NCBI GenBank assembly: GCA_017301995.1
Contig: JAFLEH010000001.1
Coordinates: 372,001 to 436,000, forward strand
Direction of reading: 5' to 3'
From: Verrucomicrobiota bacterium
Lineage (GTDB): Bacteria; Verrucomicrobiota; Verrucomicrobiia; Verrucomicrobiales; Akkermansiaceae
Length of the DNA: 64,000 nucleotides
Each line of letters opens with the position of its first letter. Position 1 is the first letter of the stretch. The notes beneath the pieces are model-generated. The model worked only from the letters and a program-made list of their open reading frames with translations, did not search any database and was not told the DNA's origin. Shown here piece after piece: positions 35,101-43,477 of this stretch. The translations under genes and the position numbers were made by a program.

Positions 35101-37705
35101 GTCCTACCCCACCTTCGCCACCTACGACGAACAGGGCAGGCTCCGCACCCTGCGCACCAAGCCCACCCTAACCGCCGCCGGTGCACCCACCGATGCCGGA
35201 GGCTCGCTGACCACCTGGCTCTACTACCCCAACGGTCGCCTCCAGCAAAAGAAAGACGCCGCTGGAAAAGGCGCCTCCTACACCTACACCTCGGCGGGCC
35301 GCATCCTCACCCGCCTTTGGGCGCGGGGCCGCCTGACCACCTACACCCACACCCAGGGATTCCTAACCAGCGTTTTCTACACGGGCGACGACGCCACCTG
35401 GGCCGCCTACGAAGCCGCCGCCGGAAATTGGGAAACCGTCAACACCAATCCCGCTAGCACCCAGCAGCAGAAGGATGACGCGCTTGCCGCGATGAACGAC
35501 GCCTACGCAGCATTCGCCGCCGAGTCGGACGTCTCTACACCGGCGGTTGGCATCGCATATGACAATCTGGGCCGCACTGACACCGTCAGGCAGGCAGGCG
35601 TGATAAACGCCGACTTCGGCTATACCGGCGCGTTTCTCACCTCGGAAATCCTAGGTTCCGGAAACAACGCCCGGACGCTGATCCGCCATTACGACGCCGC
35701 CGGCCGCCCGCGTTCGCTCGCTGTCGGTCAGGAATACAGCACGGCATACGGCTACGATACCGGCGGCCGGCTCAACCGGATCTGGGATCACCCGGCTCTG
35801 GATCAGGGAGAGCCACAAGGCAATCCCTCCTTCACCTACACCTACACCCCGGAGTCCACCTATCTGCTTCAAACCGTGGCAGGCCCTGCCCACACCGTCA
35901 CCAATACTTGGGAAACCACCCGCGATGTTCTCGCCACCAAGGTCAACGCGTTTACTGTGGGAACGCCCTCGGTCCCTTCCTCCTTCGCCTACGGCGTGAA
36001 TTCCATCGGCCAGCGGGAAACCGTGGACCCGGTCTCCGGCATGAATTCCACCTACGTTCCCAAGTGGACCTGGACCTATGATTCCATGGGGCAGATCACC
36101 ACCGCGGCAGACCGCGCGGCGTCGAACCACCGGGCCTATCAATTCGACAGCATCGGCAACTGCCTCTCAAGGAGCGTGGGCGTCCCGCCCACATCCACCG
36201 CCACCTACACCCCCAACGCCCTCAATCAATACGACGCGATCACCGAAGGCTCAGTCACCTTCGCGCCAACCCACGATGACGACGGGAATCAAAAGGACGC
36301 GCAGATTCTTCCTCTTGGGGCATCAGGTCCTGCCTCTTGCGTCTATCACTGGGACGGCGAGAACCGCCTCGTTGCCGTCAAGGACACCAACGGTACCACC
36401 CTCGTCTCCTACGCCTACGACGCATTCTCCCGCCTGGTCTCAAGGACAACCATCGTCAACAACCAGCCAGCCACCACCTGCTACCTCTACGACGGCTGGA
36501 ACCGCATTGCAGAATACGCTGGACAAGCCCTCCAGAAGACCTATCTTTGGGGCATGGATTTGAGCGGCACCATGCAAGGCGCGGGCGGAGTCGGCGGACT
36601 CCTCTCCGTTTCGGCCCACGATCCCGAAACCGGCAACGTTACCTCCGTCCACTATCCAACCTGCGACGGCAACGGCAATATTACCGAATATCTCACAGCT
36701 ACCGGAGACGTCGCCGCCCATTTCGAATATGACCCATTTGGGAACACCTTGGCCGCCACCGGTGATGCCGCGCAGTTCGAGTATCGCTTCTCCACCAAAC
36801 CGCAGGATTCAGCCACCGGACTGCTGTATTACGGCTACCGCTGGTATGATCCGCTAACCGGCAGATGGCCGTCACGGGATCCGATTGAAGAAAGCGGCGG
36901 CTACAATCTATACGGATTCATCGGAAATGATGGGCTGGATTGGGTGGATTACATGGGCTATGGCGAGATTGTGACGGTATCGGGAATCAACGCCCTCCCG
37001 GATAAAGGTGGACCAATTAGGGATTTGATCGACTATGTCGGAATGGAATTAGAAGGTCATGGTATAAATGTTAAGTCCGATAACCGCCATCACAGTGATG
37101 CCGGTACTGCAGGCCTGAACAATTGGAACTATATATGTCCAGGCGGCAAACCGTTTGTTGCAGTGCCGTGGTCAAAAAGCATTTTGGACAAGGAGGCGCA
37201 GGAATATGCTGCGCGCTGCTGCGAGCCCAGAGAATACTGCAAAAAGAAGGTCTGCGTGGTCATGATCGCCCCGAAAACCCACACTCTTCCGCCCAAAGAT
37301 GGCTGCTGCAAACTCGAAATAAAAGTCTGGTGGGATCCCTATGACCCCGTTCCCAATCAGGGCATATTCACGGGGACCGAAAGCCAATCATGGTGGAGCC
37401 GGTTTGGCGATGCTTACCCGGTGCAGTCCGAGAGCGGGGGTAATCATGATTTCGATAAGTTCACGCGACGCAATCCCTTGTATGACACCAATTGGAAATA
37501 CGACAAACGCCAATCGCCGAAGCCGCCGGGACCCAAAGGTGGTGTCCCGCCGCCGACTCCAAAGTGGCCGACGAGTGGCAAAACCGCCCCCAATCCGATA
37601 GATGCCATCAAACGCTTTCAGAAGGATTGCGATTATACATTCGTATGTCACAGCCAGGGATGCAACATCACAATGCAATTTCTACAACGGGCCTGCAAGA
37701 AATGA
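32129..37705 (+). CDS. Sec-exported RHS repeat protein with variable C-terminal domain
   Basis: 1858 residues. The signal peptide is CYLTSLAVLFSSGPASA; a cysteine-rich N-terminal region follows (CRASCDACKSPAE). Residues ~250-1580 are YD/RHS repeats (YDNLGRTDTVRQ, YDAFSRLVSRTT). The RHS-associated tip YYGYRWYDPLTGRWPSRDPI lies near 1575-1590. Residues ~1610-1858 are a cysteine-rich variable domain encoded by visibly AT-richer DNA, with WWDPYDPVP (~1735), NHDFDKF (~1772) and a nucleophile-like CHSQG (1840-1844). RHS shells are known to encapsulate toxic C-terminal domains. Its TGA stop overlaps the ATG of the following lipoprotein gene, the usual toxin-immunity layout. Confidence 0.88.
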   Translation: MKRIPLCYLTSLAVLFSSGPASANPKFYSTCRASCDACKSPAENADSTKCDPSADAGGITISVTSETSQDDADEQCVEKLVNPIATTTSASSPNAHGVSLLNYQRAALVHDGGSPDSLKYETVNGVRTPRQLSAPRAVFDITDTADGKGYQINQYWKDQLPAAGADGIRAIPSAATPVTSTIFRNPDGGAGTTSGKLDVLHRTIHPTTGVPVTKGVRFDCPVGQNSWTRSHFMGDPSEQGAQAYRTVTMEREIHADGTETITETTYDLDSGGTMVITGRTRTKYAFYKYGFPVPLVRTILAAPAATTGPTTTWTYHTDRAQPVSFNKPATMRESGGSWANYTYQGSEVTGTTVTKIVTGWLDNPAPAAGIAPDENANRVVTVIESHNDTGTLGREEKIQNVTVSKTWGERHKNQAGEVVETTNVRRGTATLTTVRTGYADDTTSAEVERGRLKSIRFADGTFELHRYRAEGDNRVETIDTGVGTASAVTDGTRVVKTWSRRNVLIKEEVSDIASGIALSTRMAIAFTPAGSPTRWAYDNDPDDYSETLYGCCGIDSERSRDGVTATHFHDGLKRLTSTKSLGVTTTRVYGHSTDGYPTLAVTETAGEGDAARTRDQGTTVHDWAGRLIRQISPDLDGDGPPETTATTYTSPTETGTLYPNGGTSVSTTYLDGQSKSVSGTAAADASYQYTVGTDLDGILGAVMKTTLTRPSGTDAGNLVTETYSAVGGLTLAVKTNSVVTATYAHDTLARPVLSTDGDGVKSHTAYNAKGEAYRRAASRDGNDTIDIGADIVTDTLTDITEVPNFGPAIRTRVIRWTGGESSLVSTSLRSPDGTKSASYSPGVAAPATTLAATYLDRTDGIWTDTSTAPDGTKQTTTYANWLPVTEASYSSLPSSSLLSSVSTTYDALRRPETSTDSRTSAHVIRRTAYHPTNGLVVSVTEDLAAAGATDRVTAFEYDNMGRTVTTTLPDTTKTRHTFTLTGQSEATWGSQSYPTFATYDEQGRLRTLRTKPTLTAAGAPTDAGGSLTTWLYYPNGRLQQKKDAAGKGASYTYTSAGRILTRLWARGRLTTYTHTQGFLTSVFYTGDDATWAAYEAAAGNWETVNTNPASTQQQKDDALAAMNDAYAAFAAESDVSTPAVGIAYDNLGRTDTVRQAGVINADFGYTGAFLTSEILGSGNNARTLIRHYDAAGRPRSLAVGQEYSTAYGYDTGGRLNRIWDHPALDQGEPQGNPSFTYTYTPESTYLLQTVAGPAHTVTNTWETTRDVLATKVNAFTVGTPSVPSSFAYGVNSIGQRETVDPVSGMNSTYVPKWTWTYDSMGQITTAADRAASNHRAYQFDSIGNCLSRSVGVPPTSTATYTPNALNQYDAITEGSVTFAPTHDDDGNQKDAQILPLGASGPASCVYHWDGENRLVAVKDTNGTTLVSYAYDAFSRLVSRTTIVNNQPATTCYLYDGWNRIAEYAGQALQKTYLWGMDLSGTMQGAGGVGGLLSVSAHDPETGNVTSVHYPTCDGNGNITEYLTATGDVAAHFEYDPFGNTLAATGDAAQFEYRFSTKPQDSATGLLYYGYRWYDPLTGRWPSRDPIEESGGYNLYGFIGNDGLDWVDYMGYGEIVTVSGINALPDKGGPIRDLIDYVGMELEGHGINVKSDNRHHSDAGTAGLNNWNYICPGGKPFVAVPWSKSILDKEAQEYAARCCEPREYCKKKVCVVMIAPKTHTLPPKDGCCKLEIKVWWDPYDPVPNQGIFTGTESQSWWSRFGDAYPVQSESGGNHDFDKFTRRNPLYDTNWKYDKRQSPKPPGPKGGVPPPTPKWPTSGKTAPNPIDAIKRFQKDCDYTFVCHSQGCNITMQFLQRACKK
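34800..34835. repeat. Heptanucleotide repeat (GTCTTCT) inside RHS gene
   Basis: Five near-tandem GTCTTCN units (one with an extra base) encode a serine/leucine insert (SLPSSSLLSSV) that interrupts an otherwise regular RHS segment. Confidence 0.6.
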
Positions 37706-38166
37706 GGACATTACTGATAGTTTTATGTATGGGTTGGCTTCTGCCGGGGTGCGGAATGGCGGTTTTCGAGTATCATCCTAGACGCTACGCTTGTGCCGAT
37801 TCCCCGGCTTGGGGCTGCTTGAGAAAGGGGGCCGTCATTGAAACAACGCGGGATATCCTTGTAACGGACTACAGCGGGCACATTCTCGGCGGGGTTGAGA
37901 GAGTCTATATTCCTAGCTCTGTTCCGCAGCGAAGTGACAACTCCCGAATCAGCAGCGGAGAGCGTTTCACGGTCGTGTCACTCTCGGAAAAAGGCGGGTA
38001 TTCTATTACCTGGAATAGCTTAGCACTAACTGACAAGCGTGGAAGAAGCCTGGTTGTCGAAAGGACAGGAGGCCTTTATAGAGACGATTTGTATTCCGAG
38101 CAAATGTTGCACGATATCGGCTTTCGATTAATTAGATTGGAAAATGAACCGCACACCAACCCATAG
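37702..38166 (+). CDS. Lipoprotein, candidate immunity to RHS domain 1
   Basis: 154 residues. Lipoprotein signal TLLIVLCMGWLLPGC with Cys17, then a beta-rich domain (AVIETTRDILVTDYSGHILG, RFTVVSLSEKGGYSITWNS). ATG 37702 overlaps the RHS stop (ATGA), so translation is coupled; the longer upstream open frame is inside the RHS gene. AT-rich relative to flanking core genes. No family recognised. Lipidation would place it in the periplasmic or outer membrane, where it could neutralise an envelope-acting RHS toxin. Confidence 0.7.
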   Translation: MRTLLIVLCMGWLLPGCGMAVFEYHPRRYACADSPAWGCLRKGAVIETTRDILVTDYSGHILGGVERVYIPSSVPQRSDNSRISSGERFTVVSLSEKGGYSITWNSLALTDKRGRSLVVERTGGLYRDDLYSEQMLHDIGFRLIRLENEPHTNP

Positions 38167-38170
38167 CACT

Positions 38171-38231
38171 TAAACGAGGCCGCCAACCGCAAATGCCGTG
38201 CCAGTCGGGGATCAAAATGCAGTCGGATCGG
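38171..38231 (+). repeat. 61-bp direct repeat, copy 1
   Basis: 58 of 61 positions match 43478-43538. It lies just after immunity gene 1. The two copies bracket the second and third RHS-tip cassettes. Confidence 0.85.
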
Positions 38232-40300
38232 AGCTTCTTTGGAGAACGGTCCGCGGCGATGGCGGCTTGGCCCTCCCAATATTCGTCAGAACGCCCCAAC
38301 CCAAGGTCCACCCACGCCAAACCACCGGCCGCCTCGAAACCGTCTCCGGCAATAGTTCCGGCACCTTCACCTACGGCTACGAAACCAACAGCAGCCTCGT
38401 CAAAACCGTCTCTCGCCCCGGCATTCTCGCGGGCCAGCCCGAACTCCGCGTCACCAACACCTGGGAACCCTCCCGCGATGTCCTCTTGACAAAGGCCAAC
38501 GAACTGGTATTGGGTGAAACCGTCACCGACGTATCCTCCATCACCTACACCGTGAACGCCATCGGCCAGAGAACCCACGCCACCCGCACCGGCGCCGCCA
38601 CCAACGGCACCGAGTGGGGCTACGACATTCTCGGGCAGTTAGAGGCGGCGGACGACACCACGGCGGGTCGCGACCGCTCCTTCGCCTACGATAGCATTGG
38701 GAACCGGCTCACTGCCGCCGCAGGCGACTGGGACACTTCCGGCCAGACCCCGGTTTTCGACCCCGACTCCGCGACCGCCTACACCCCCAACGCCCTCAAC
38801 CAATACGACGCCATCACCACGGACAACACTCCATTCACCCCGATCCACGATGACGATGGCAACCAAAAGGACGCGCAGATTCTTCCTCTTGGGGCATCAG
38901 AACCTGCCTCTTGCGTCTATCACTGGGACGCGGAGAACAGATTGACCTCTGTCACATCCACCACCGGCGCAGTTCTCGCCTCCTACGCCTACGATGCCTT
39001 CTCCCGCCTCATCTCAAGGAGCGTGGGCGTCTCGCCCACCACCACCACCGCCTACATCTATGACGGATGGAACCGCATCGCCCAATACACTGTCACGCCG
39101 GGCAATCCGAATATCACGCCTCCGACGGTGGCCGTTGCCTCCCTCTCCAAAACCTATCTCTGGGGCTTGGATCTGAGCGGCAGCTTCCAAGGCGCGGGCG
39201 GAGTCGGCGGACTCCTGTCCGTCAACACCATTGGCGGCTCCATCCACTATCCGACCTACGACGGAAACGGCAACATCACCGAATACCTGACCGTCGCGGG
39301 AGACGTCGCCGCCCACTTCGAATATGATCCATTTGGGAACACCCTGGCCGCCACAGGTGATGTCGCGCAATTCGAGTATCGCTTCTCCACCAAACCGCAG
39401 GATTCGGCTACCGGCCTCTACTACTACGGGTACAGGTTCTACGACCCCCTAACCGGAAGATGGCCGTCACGCGACCCGATCGGGGAGACTTTCTCTCAAA
39501 ATCTAAACGCTTTCGTTTCAAATTCTCCAGTCACGATGTACGATACGCTGGGTTTGGCAAATACCTATCCGGAGCCTACTGGAAAGGGAGTTCCATTGGA
39601 GGATAAAGACGGCAACAAAACCTATCTCGAACCAAAATGCACAACAAGTGTATGCGGTCCGGATATTACAAAAGCGTTGCAAGCTGCGATGAGGCAATTA
39701 ACTCAGTTCTTTCGTGGGTTACCTTTAAGGGATAGAATTTCAGTGTGTGCAACGTTTTATGATGGAGACGGGTGGGATATAGAACAATTGTATCAGAATA
39801 CCGAAAATCCAATCCCTAACTCCTGCGGTCAGGCGTCGTCGCGCAATGAGGAGAATTGCGGAAAGACGGTCACATACGAAGGAAGTTGCTACTACAGAGG
39901 ATCAGTCAACTATGTCTTATGGGGGAGGATGCACGATTTATGTGGCATTGGTCAGAATCCCATGAACCACATATTGTGGGCACGAAAAGTTGCGCTTAGT
40001 GGCAAATGGACACTCGGTAATTGGTATCGAGGCGAATGGAGTCTTACCCCACATCATTCATACTATCCCGCGCATGACTGGGCCCAAATGGGATATTTTA
40101 ATAAGGTTTATCCCGGATCAAAGGCCATCGCGCCTGCTTCTGATAGGCCATATTGCAAGCCCTGCACTAAGAAATGGAATGGGCCATTTTCAATCCATGT
40201 CGGCGTCTTGTCGAGCGGCGAGAAGTGGGGAATCAATGGCCCTACCGCGGGGAGGGATGACTACGAGAGGGAGTCAAAACGCATCTTCCCTCAAGGTTAA
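38198..40300 (+). CDS. Orphan RHS tip cassette 2 with variable domain
   Basis: An open frame of 700 residues. The first ~40 residues are encoded by the 61-bp repeat and unrelated sequence; RHS homology begins near 38321 (TGRLETVSGNSSGTFTYGY). It carries several RHS repeats and the tip YYGYRFYDPLTGRWPSRDPI near residue 410-430. The variable domain (~440-700) is cysteine-rich: VCGPDITKAL, GSCYYRGSVNYVLWGRMHDLC, HHSYYPAHDW, HVGVLSSGEKWGINGP. There is no signal peptide or convincing start, so it is likely a silent cassette that can recombine into the full RHS gene. Nucleotide identity with that gene is high around the tip. Confidence 0.65.
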   Translation: MPVGDQNAVGSELLWRTVRGDGGLALPIFVRTPQPKVHPRQTTGRLETVSGNSSGTFTYGYETNSSLVKTVSRPGILAGQPELRVTNTWEPSRDVLLTKANELVLGETVTDVSSITYTVNAIGQRTHATRTGAATNGTEWGYDILGQLEAADDTTAGRDRSFAYDSIGNRLTAAAGDWDTSGQTPVFDPDSATAYTPNALNQYDAITTDNTPFTPIHDDDGNQKDAQILPLGASEPASCVYHWDAENRLTSVTSTTGAVLASYAYDAFSRLISRSVGVSPTTTTAYIYDGWNRIAQYTVTPGNPNITPPTVAVASLSKTYLWGLDLSGSFQGAGGVGGLLSVNTIGGSIHYPTYDGNGNITEYLTVAGDVAAHFEYDPFGNTLAATGDVAQFEYRFSTKPQDSATGLYYYGYRFYDPLTGRWPSRDPIGETFSQNLNAFVSNSPVTMYDTLGLANTYPEPTGKGVPLEDKDGNKTYLEPKCTTSVCGPDITKALQAAMRQLTQFFRGLPLRDRISVCATFYDGDGWDIEQLYQNTENPIPNSCGQASSRNEENCGKTVTYEGSCYYRGSVNYVLWGRMHDLCGIGQNPMNHILWARKVALSGKWTLGNWYRGEWSLTPHHSYYPAHDWAQMGYFNKVYPGSKAIAPASDRPYCKPCTKKWNGPFSIHVGVLSSGEKWGINGPTAGRDDYERESKRIFPQG

Positions 40301-40758
40301 TGGTTCGGCAACCACTTGATAACATTATGAATCAGGTTGTTTTATGTTGTCCCCGTTTGAGGTTCTTGCGATGTTTCCTCTGCGGAGTCTACTTGATCGT
40401 TTGCGAAATGCTCAATTCTTGTGGGCGCAGTCCATCTCCCGCCGCGGATCGGTTGGATGAGATCATTCAGGATGGAGAGCAAATTCGGTCGGAAGTTGCT
40501 CAGCTTCAATCCAATCATATTGTTAGTGAAGACGAATTCTATGATCACTTTAAGGGGCGGTGCCAGGGCTGGTCGTATAATTTGATCGGTGATAGAAGCT
40601 ATTCCCTTGCATATAGAGAGCGCCGTGGGGGACGGAAAGGGGCGCTTGTTATGTATCGATTCAATTACGCCGATAGCCCAGAATGCGAAACTCCATTCAA
40701 AACCGGTTGGTATGTCATGGGAGAACACGAATGGATGCGCTACAACACGACCAAGTGA
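40300..40758 (+). CDS. Lipoprotein-like candidate immunity 2
   Basis: 152 residues from ATG 40300, which overlaps the RHS stop by one base (TAATG); an alternative start is 40327 (MNQVVLCC). A hydrophobic stretch FLCGVYLIVCEMLNSC resembles a lipoprotein signal. The mature part is polar (ADRLDEIIQDGEQIRSEVAQ, CQGWSYNLIGDRSYSLAYRE). Family unknown. Position and envelope targeting match the other small genes after RHS domains here. Confidence 0.6.
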   Translation: MVRQPLDNIMNQVVLCCPRLRFLRCFLCGVYLIVCEMLNSCGRSPSPAADRLDEIIQDGEQIRSEVAQLQSNHIVSEDEFYDHFKGRCQGWSYNLIGDRSYSLAYRERRGGRKGALVMYRFNYADSPECETPFKTGWYVMGEHEWMRYNTTK

Positions 40759-40783
40759 CAGACGAACATTTAAATGATTCACT

Positions 40784-42940
40784 TTGAGCGATCTCGACCG
40801 CGACGGAGACTACGATTTCACCCGCGTGCTCGATCACTCCGCGCGCACGCTGGGCCGTCCCACCGGTTGGGATCTTCTGGACGAAGTTGGCACCGCCGAG
40901 AACGGCGCGGTTTACGGCTACGATGCCGCCACCGGGCGTCTTGCTACGGTTGCGGGCGCGTCCGCGGGAACCTTCTCCTATGCTTACACGGCGGATTCCG
41001 GCCTGCTTGAATCCGTCACCCGCCAGCATCCGGACGGAACCTTGCTCAGGAACATTCGGACTTACGATTCCACCCGCGACACCCTAGCCACCATCTCCAA
41101 CCGTGTCCTGGTTCCCAACGGGCAGAACGGGTTTGACACGACCGTCCGCTCGTCGTATGATTACGCCGCCGTGAACGGAGGCGTCAACAGTATCGGCCAG
41201 CGCAAAGGGGTGCGAACCACATTCAATCCCGACGGAACGGTCGCATCCAAGGACATTTCCTGGGAATATGACGCGCTAGGTCAGGTCACTTCGGCCGACG
41301 GTCCGGCCACCGTCGCCGACCGATCCTACCAATACGACGCCATCGGCAACCGCATCATGTCGTCCGCCGATCAGAGCACCACCGATTACGAGGCCGATTA
41401 CATGCCCGGCGCGAATTTCCTCAACCAATACGACACCATCCACACTCCGGGCGACACCTGGTTCCTGTCCCACGACGACGACGGAAATCTCACCTACGGT
41501 CCCGTTCCGGGCTACCCCTCCACCGATCCCGCTCCATCCGAACCCGTGCGCGGCTGGTTCGTCTGGGACGCCGAAAACCGCCTCATCGACGCCACTGCGG
41601 ACCAATACCTCTACTATGCCGGCACCACCCGCCGCTATGACCCTCTGGGCCGCCTGATCTGGGAAACGGGCGGCGGCACGGGCGCTCCCGGCACCATTTA
41701 TGTTTACGACGGATGGAACCGGATCGCGCAATACGCCCTCACCTGGGATGTCTCCACCATGGCTCCCGCCGCCGCCCTCACGCACACATACCTCTGGGGG
41801 CCCGACCTGTCGGGCGCCTTCCAGGGAGCCGGCGGCGTGGGCGGGCTGCTCGCCGTCAACCGGGTGAGTTCAACGATGGCCTATCCGACCTTCGACGGAA
41901 ACGGCAACATCACCGAATATCTCGATGCCACGGGAGGCGTTCTCGCCCATTTCGAATACGATCCCTTCGGCAACACCGTGGTGAGCACCGACTACGACAA
42001 CAGCTTCGCCTACCGCTTCTCCACGAAACCCATTGACCAGGCCACGGGGTGGTATTATTACGGGTACCGCTGGTATGACCCGCTAACCGGAAGATGGCCA
42101 TCCAGGGATCCGATTGGGGAAGAGGGAGGGGTGAATTTGTATGGGTTCGTAAGGAACGATGGGGTGGATGGGGCTGACTTTCTGGGGTTGGCGGAGGATC
42201 TGGAATGGGCAAACAAACGACTTAAGGGCGGAAAAGAGTGTGGTTGTTATAAAATTAACGCCAGTTTTGGCAAGTATAACCCACAGGTTAATAACATTGA
42301 TGTGATAAATTCAAATGGTCATAAAATTCCGACCGTTGATTTTGGACTCAATGTTGATCTCAGTCTAAGCGCCGAAAAACTAACTAGTAAGCCGGGTTGT
42401 GCATGTCTTTGCAACAGGGTCAAAGTAGTCCAGGTGGTCACATCCGGCGAGGATAGGATGTTGGCGCGACTGCGTAAGAGATCAATAGATCAAGGATGGC
42501 ATTTAGATCATATCGACCAAAAGTATCCTTTTCCGTTCGTTTCTGATAGCCCATATGGGAGTGCATCAGGCTTGAACGGCGGGGTCAAGGACCTGCCCGC
42601 CATCAGAGGGCGCGAGAATTTTACATTTTTGGCATATACATGCTTGGTTTGCGCCGACAGTCCAGAGAGGCGGACAATCCTCGGCTGTGTGGGTTGGGGG
42701 TTTGAAGCATGGAGAAACACCAAAGACGAGCCCCGAAGACCGGGTGATATGGATATTCATCCATTACAACCATACATTGCATGTGGCACCGATGGAATGA
42801 CATCTGTGTTTGGTGTAGAATCGGGGAAAAAACTCGACACGGTCCAACAATTGGTTGACAAGGCGGCCTTGGCTTGGGACAGCAGGATGCACACGAATAA
42901 GGAGAAGCCGCAGAAATATGATCCGCAGTTAAGCCAATGA
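40784..42940 (+). CDS. Orphan RHS tip cassette 3 with variable domain
   Basis: 718 residues from a TTG at 40784, three codons after an in-frame stop at 40775-40777; no ribosome site or signal peptide is visible. RHS repeats run from the start (LDRDGDYDFTRVLDHSARTL, GYDAATGRLATVAG) to the tip YYGYRWYDPLTGRWPSRDPI near residue 420-440. The variable domain (~466-718) has paired cysteines (CGCYKINASFG, CACLCNRVKVVQVV), GWHLDHIDQKYPFPF and TCLVCADSPERRTILGCVGWG. No enzyme family recognised. Probably a donor cassette rather than an expressed gene. Confidence 0.65.
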   Translation: MSDLDRDGDYDFTRVLDHSARTLGRPTGWDLLDEVGTAENGAVYGYDAATGRLATVAGASAGTFSYAYTADSGLLESVTRQHPDGTLLRNIRTYDSTRDTLATISNRVLVPNGQNGFDTTVRSSYDYAAVNGGVNSIGQRKGVRTTFNPDGTVASKDISWEYDALGQVTSADGPATVADRSYQYDAIGNRIMSSADQSTTDYEADYMPGANFLNQYDTIHTPGDTWFLSHDDDGNLTYGPVPGYPSTDPAPSEPVRGWFVWDAENRLIDATADQYLYYAGTTRRYDPLGRLIWETGGGTGAPGTIYVYDGWNRIAQYALTWDVSTMAPAAALTHTYLWGPDLSGAFQGAGGVGGLLAVNRVSSTMAYPTFDGNGNITEYLDATGGVLAHFEYDPFGNTVVSTDYDNSFAYRFSTKPIDQATGWYYYGYRWYDPLTGRWPSRDPIGEEGGVNLYGFVRNDGVDGADFLGLAEDLEWANKRLKGGKECGCYKINASFGKYNPQVNNIDVINSNGHKIPTVDFGLNVDLSLSAEKLTSKPGCACLCNRVKVVQVVTSGEDRMLARLRKRSIDQGWHLDHIDQKYPFPFVSDSPYGSASGLNGGVKDLPAIRGRENFTFLAYTCLVCADSPERRTILGCVGWGFEAWRNTKDEPRRPGDMDIHPLQPYIACGTDGMTSVFGVESGKKLDTVQQLVDKAALAWDSRMHTNKEKPQKYDPQLSQ

Positions 42941-43413
42941 GAGCCACGATATTCGCAGTTAGATCAATCGTCGTAATTGTGGTTGGTCTTTGTTTCCTGG
43001 TGGGTGGATATATCCTCGGTGTCCACGGTCGCAAAGATAACATTGGGCGACCTTTGATTAACAACGCCGAGGCAATATACAGAAAGGGAGAGCATCTTGA
43101 GGAATCCGAGGAGCGGCTCGCGAGAAACTCAGGGTTTTGGGCTACGAATGACGGTGTTTGCGGTGTTGATCTAGACTATCGGATAATATCTTTTTCAAAA
43201 TCCGGGTATAAGGGAGGTTGGGAAGAATTGAATGGAAACAAATATCTTATCGGTCAGGGCATGGACTTTATGACAAACACTGGTTTTTATTATATAGATT
43301 GTCTCGATGAATCGGAGATGATTCTCAGGAAAGAGACTTTTTCCAGCCCGGAAATCACTTGGGTCGATACTGTTACTTTCCGCAAGATTGATAAAAGTAA
43401 AAATGAACAATGA
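42937..43413 (+). CDS. Membrane-anchored candidate immunity 3
   Basis: 158 residues. One N-terminal membrane segment (SIVVIVVGLCFLVGGYILGV), then a soluble domain (EAIYRKGEHLEESEERLARN, NKYLIGQGMDFMTNTGFYYI). ATG 42937 overlaps the stop of cassette 3 (ATGA), so the pair is translationally coupled. Strongly AT-rich with non-core codon use (ATA, AGA, TTA), a sign of transfer. Family unknown; immunity role inferred from context. Confidence 0.65.
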   Translation: MRATIFAVRSIVVIVVGLCFLVGGYILGVHGRKDNIGRPLINNAEAIYRKGEHLEESEERLARNSGFWATNDGVCGVDLDYRIISFSKSGYKGGWEELNGNKYLIGQGMDFMTNTGFYYIDCLDESEMILRKETFSSPEITWVDTVTFRKIDKSKNEQ

Positions 43414-43477
43414 ACCCACATTGTAAGCGGAGTCCGTGGCACCGTATGATCTTTGTGGCTCCCGCCGCGCGTAGCGG

